A DNA stretch of 8,256 nucleotides, from assembly GCA_019237175.1 (NCBI GenBank), contig JAFAHP010000401.1, positions 1 through 8,256 on the forward strand, written 5' to 3'. The notes beneath the pieces are model-generated. The model worked only from the letters and a program-made list of their open reading frames with translations. It was not told the origin of the DNA and ran no database searches. The number at the start of each line of letters is the position of its first letter. Within the stretch, counting starts at the first letter, position 1. Both the position numbers and the translations under genes were made by a program. This document shows, piece after piece, positions 6,149-8,256 of this stretch. The DNA comes from Alphaproteobacteria bacterium. GTDB lineage: Bacteria; Pseudomonadota; Alphaproteobacteria; ATCC43930; CGMCC-115725.

Positions 6149-6178
6149 CGCGGCGCTTCGGGTCCCCGCCGCCGCGAC
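6144..6178. repeat. Strong GC-rich hairpin in the lptD-surA spacer
   Basis: GTCGCCGCGGCG (6144-6155) and CGCCGCCGCGAC (6167-6178) form a 12-bp stem with one mismatch around an 11-base loop. A run of nine T (plus strand) lies at 6129-6137. For minus-strand transcripts the hairpin comes after the lptD stop and is followed by a run of A rather than U, so it does not look like an intrinsic terminator in the operon direction. It could act as a 3' stabilising or processing structure between lptD and surA, or mark where surA gains its own promoter. Confidence 0.55.
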
Positions 6179-6216
6179 GTTTCCCTCAAGGCTCAGCCGT
6201 TGTTGTTCGGGTGCGA

Positions 6217-8256
6217 TCATTGCGGGGTTCCGCCAAGCGAGGCGACGGTGCCGCCGAATTCGCCGATATTTTTGAACACCACGCTGAACAGTACCGAGTA
6301 GCCTGGGGTCACCGCACCGTTGCGGATACCGGATTGGGTGATCGCGCCGACAAACGCCATGCATTCGTCCTGGTAGATCGCCGACAGCGAGGCGTAAAGG
6401 CTGGAGTTGCTCGCGACCGACGTCGTCGTCCCATTGATGATATTGGAGCTGGCCGTGAGGTTGAGCGTGTCGCTGGCTTGCAGCGACCAATACCGGGTCA
6501 GCCTTGCTGTCGTGCTGAAGGTGAGTTGCTCCTGCTTGCCGATAATCACCGACTGACTGGTCGTCGAGCCGGTCGCGAGACCGGTCGATGACTGTGGCGG
6601 GATCAGGACGAAGGTGGTGGCGACCTTCAGGTTGTTGGGCCCCGCCGACACAGAAGCCAGCTGTTCGTTGAAGGCGTAAGTGGTGGGTGAGATGCGAAAG
6701 CGGTAAATCAGGTCGAGATACGAGCTCGGCTCCAATATGACGCGGCCGACGACATCGGACAGGCGATTGTAGGCTCCTGAATTCGGCGGCAAAAACGAAT
6801 TGACCTCTCCGCGATAGCTTTGGCCAACCAAGAGGCGGTAGCTGCCGCCGCTGTTGTCGTATAGCCCAAGTTTGAGCCCGTAATCAACGCGTTGACCGGT
6901 GTCGACGAGGTCGTAGCCGGCAAGCCGATCGGGCCGAAACAGGAGCGAATCGTCAAAGACAAAGGACAGGCTGTCCTCGTTGGGTATCTTGTGCTGGTTA
7001 CCCCCGTTGGCCGCGGCGTAAACCCCGACGATGGGCTCGATGACCGGAGTCAGCTGACCCGGATGGATCAGCGGATAGCTCCAGGTCAGGCCGACTTGCG
7101 GAAAGACGCGCCCGTCGAGGAAATTGGGGTTGATAGGCTGGGCCGCGGGCGTGCCGTCGGACGGGAAATAGGCCGCCGGCAGATCGGGGTTGGATAACGG
7201 GCTCAGATCGTTTACCCAATAGCCGTCACCACGCGCACTTGCGGTAAATTCGTATTGACTGCCGAGGCCATCGCGAAAAGTCCGTTCCCAGCCGGTGCCG
7301 AGCGATATCCGCCGGTCCTGCGTGCCTTCGCGGCGGACGATGTCGAGGAGGTTGGCGTTCAGATTCCAGCGCCCGCCCAAGGCGTCGGGTTCGCTTTGCC
7401 AGTTGCGATTGATAACCGGTAACACGATCGGCTGGGTATCGGTCTGCAACCCGGGAACGAGCGGCTGGAAGGCATAAAAGTCGACATCGGTCGACGAGCG
7501 CAGCCCAAAGCCCTCGACGTAGGCACGGCTGATTTCGGCATTCAGCGGCGGATTACCGAAACCGAATTGCAAGAGGTAGCTCTGGTCGGAGGTGCGCTGC
7601 AGATTGAGCCCGGTGCGCCAGTCTGGGGCGATATCGAAAATGCTGGTCGAGTTGATGTTGCCGCGCAACTGTCCGCCGCTGAGCCCGGCCTCGGTCGGGT
7701 TGCTGTAATTGATGCTGCCGAGCGCATCGAGCGTCCCGTTGCCAAATCGCTGCCGGTATTCGGTTTCGAAAACCGGCCCGGCTTTGCTGGTGATGCGCGG
7801 CAGAAACGTGATGTCCTTGTCCGGCCCGAGGACGAGGAAATAAGGGAGGGTGATGTTGGCGCCGACCGAACTCGACCCGCCGAATGACGGCGTCAAAAAT
7901 CCGCTGGCGCGTCTGACCGAAGGGTCCGGCATCGACAGATAGGGGAAATAGAATATCGGCCAGCCATCGAGCTGCATTGCGACGTCGCGCATCTCCAGCA
8001 GCTTGAACTCTCGGTCGTCATCGATCTGACGGGCAACGAACTGCCATGCCGGCGGCGCACTAGGATCGTTCTTACACAGATCGCACGGCGAATAGACGGC
8101 GCGCCGCAGCTCGTTACGATTCTTGTGGGTCATGCGCGCGGTGTTCGCCGCCAGACGCGAGCGGTCGGTAAGCAACATACGTACGCTCTCGGCAAAGCCG
8201 TCGCCCAGCGTATTGCGCAGTTCCAGATAATCGGCGAACAAAATCTCGCCTGTCGG
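6217..8256 (-). CDS. lptD: LPS-assembly outer-membrane protein LptD, C-terminal part (5' end outside window)
   Basis: LptD forms, with the lipoprotein LptE, the outer-membrane translocon that inserts lipopolysaccharide into the outer leaflet. The frame runs off the right edge, so the signal peptide and part of the N-terminal OstA/LptA-like jellyroll are missing; 679 residues and a TGA stop are visible. Visible residues 1 to about 105 are the end of the jellyroll and its link to the barrel: YSPCDLCKND (55-64) and GWPIFYFPYLSMPDPSVRRASGFLTP (98-123, a strong family signature). The rest is a long run of alternating-residue beta strands typical of the 26-strand LptD barrel, with NLTASSNIINGTT-like outer turns. 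It ends in YQDECMAF (628-635) and a VLFSVVFKNIGEF strand that fits a barrel-closing signal. Only three cysteines are visible: 58, 61 and 632. E. coli LptD uses two inter-domain disulfides; here the CxxC and the C-terminal Cys are the candidates. Confidence 0.93.
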   Translation of the reverse strand, partial: PTGEILFADYLELRNTLGDGFAESVRMLLTDRSRLAANTARMTHKNRNELRRAVYSPCDLCKNDPSAPPAWQFVARQIDDDREFKLLEMRDVAMQLDGWPIFYFPYLSMPDPSVRRASGFLTPSFGGSSSVGANITLPYFLVLGPDKDITFLPRITSKAGPVFETEYRQRFGNGTLDALGSINYSNPTEAGLSGGQLRGNINSTSIFDIAPDWRTGLNLQRTSDQSYLLQFGFGNPPLNAEISRAYVEGFGLRSSTDVDFYAFQPLVPGLQTDTQPIVLPVINRNWQSEPDALGGRWNLNANLLDIVRREGTQDRRISLGTGWERTFRDGLGSQYEFTASARGDGYWVNDLSPLSNPDLPAAYFPSDGTPAAQPINPNFLDGRVFPQVGLTWSYPLIHPGQLTPVIEPIVGVYAAANGGNQHKIPNEDSLSFVFDDSLLFRPDRLAGYDLVDTGQRVDYGLKLGLYDNSGGSYRLLVGQSYRGEVNSFLPPNSGAYNRLSDVVGRVILEPSSYLDLIYRFRISPTTYAFNEQLASVSAGPNNLKVATTFVLIPPQSSTGLATGSTTSQSVIIGKQEQLTFSTTARLTRYWSLQASDTLNLTASSNIINGTTTSVASNSSLYASLSAIYQDECMAFVGAITQSGIRNGAVTPGYSVLFSVVFKNIGEFGGTVASLGGTPQ

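Noticed and set aside
6129..6178. Intrinsic terminator in the lptD-surA spacer
   Set aside because: The T run precedes the hairpin on the plus strand and is an A run after it on the minus strand, so neither direction has a stem followed by U.

Overview
The window looks like a stretch of an alphaproteobacterial chromosome. It is GC-rich, the gene order lptD-surA-pdxA-rsmA is kept, and the RsmA N-terminus (LPPLREVIARH...LGQNFLLD), the LptD YSPCDLC segment and the PdxA TMGEPAGVGGE motif are all in the style of that class. Degenerate inverted repeats beginning CGTCATCCCC resemble palindromic repeats common in rhizobial-type genomes. I cannot place it below class level from sequence alone.

Layout, left to right: (1) positions 2-418, plus strand, the 3' end of an alpha/beta-hydrolase-like gene whose Ser and His catalytic positions are replaced; (2) 419-874, a non-coding stretch between convergent genes, with two degenerate inverted repeats and a pair of mutually exclusive small hairpins; (3) 875-2686, minus strand, an exported phosphatase/phosphodiesterase of the alkaline-phosphatase superfamily, with a possible Pho-box-type promoter in the 177-bp gap upstream; (4) 2864-3712, minus, rsmA (ksgA); (5) 3709-4728, minus, pdxA; (6) 4725-6083, minus, surA; (7) 6084-6216, a spacer with a strong GC hairpin, a 9-nt T run and a candidate promoter for surA; (8) 6217 to the window edge, minus, the C-terminal part of lptD, whose 5' end is outside the window.

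Functionally, LptD is the outer-membrane LPS translocon barrel and SurA is the periplasmic chaperone/prolyl isomerase that helps fold such barrels. PdxA makes vitamin B6 precursor and RsmA dimethylates 16S rRNA. These four genes also sit in this order in Escherichia coli, where apaG-apaH follow rsmA. Here an unrelated exported phosphatase follows instead. surA-pdxA and pdxA-rsmA overlap at their stop/start codons (ATGA and CTGA), which suggests translational coupling.

I found no previously undescribed multi-gene system; most of the window is conserved housekeeping sequence. The observations most worth checking are the apparent CTG start of rsmA, the hydrolase homologue lacking its Ser and His, and the Pho-box-like element upstream of the phosphatase.
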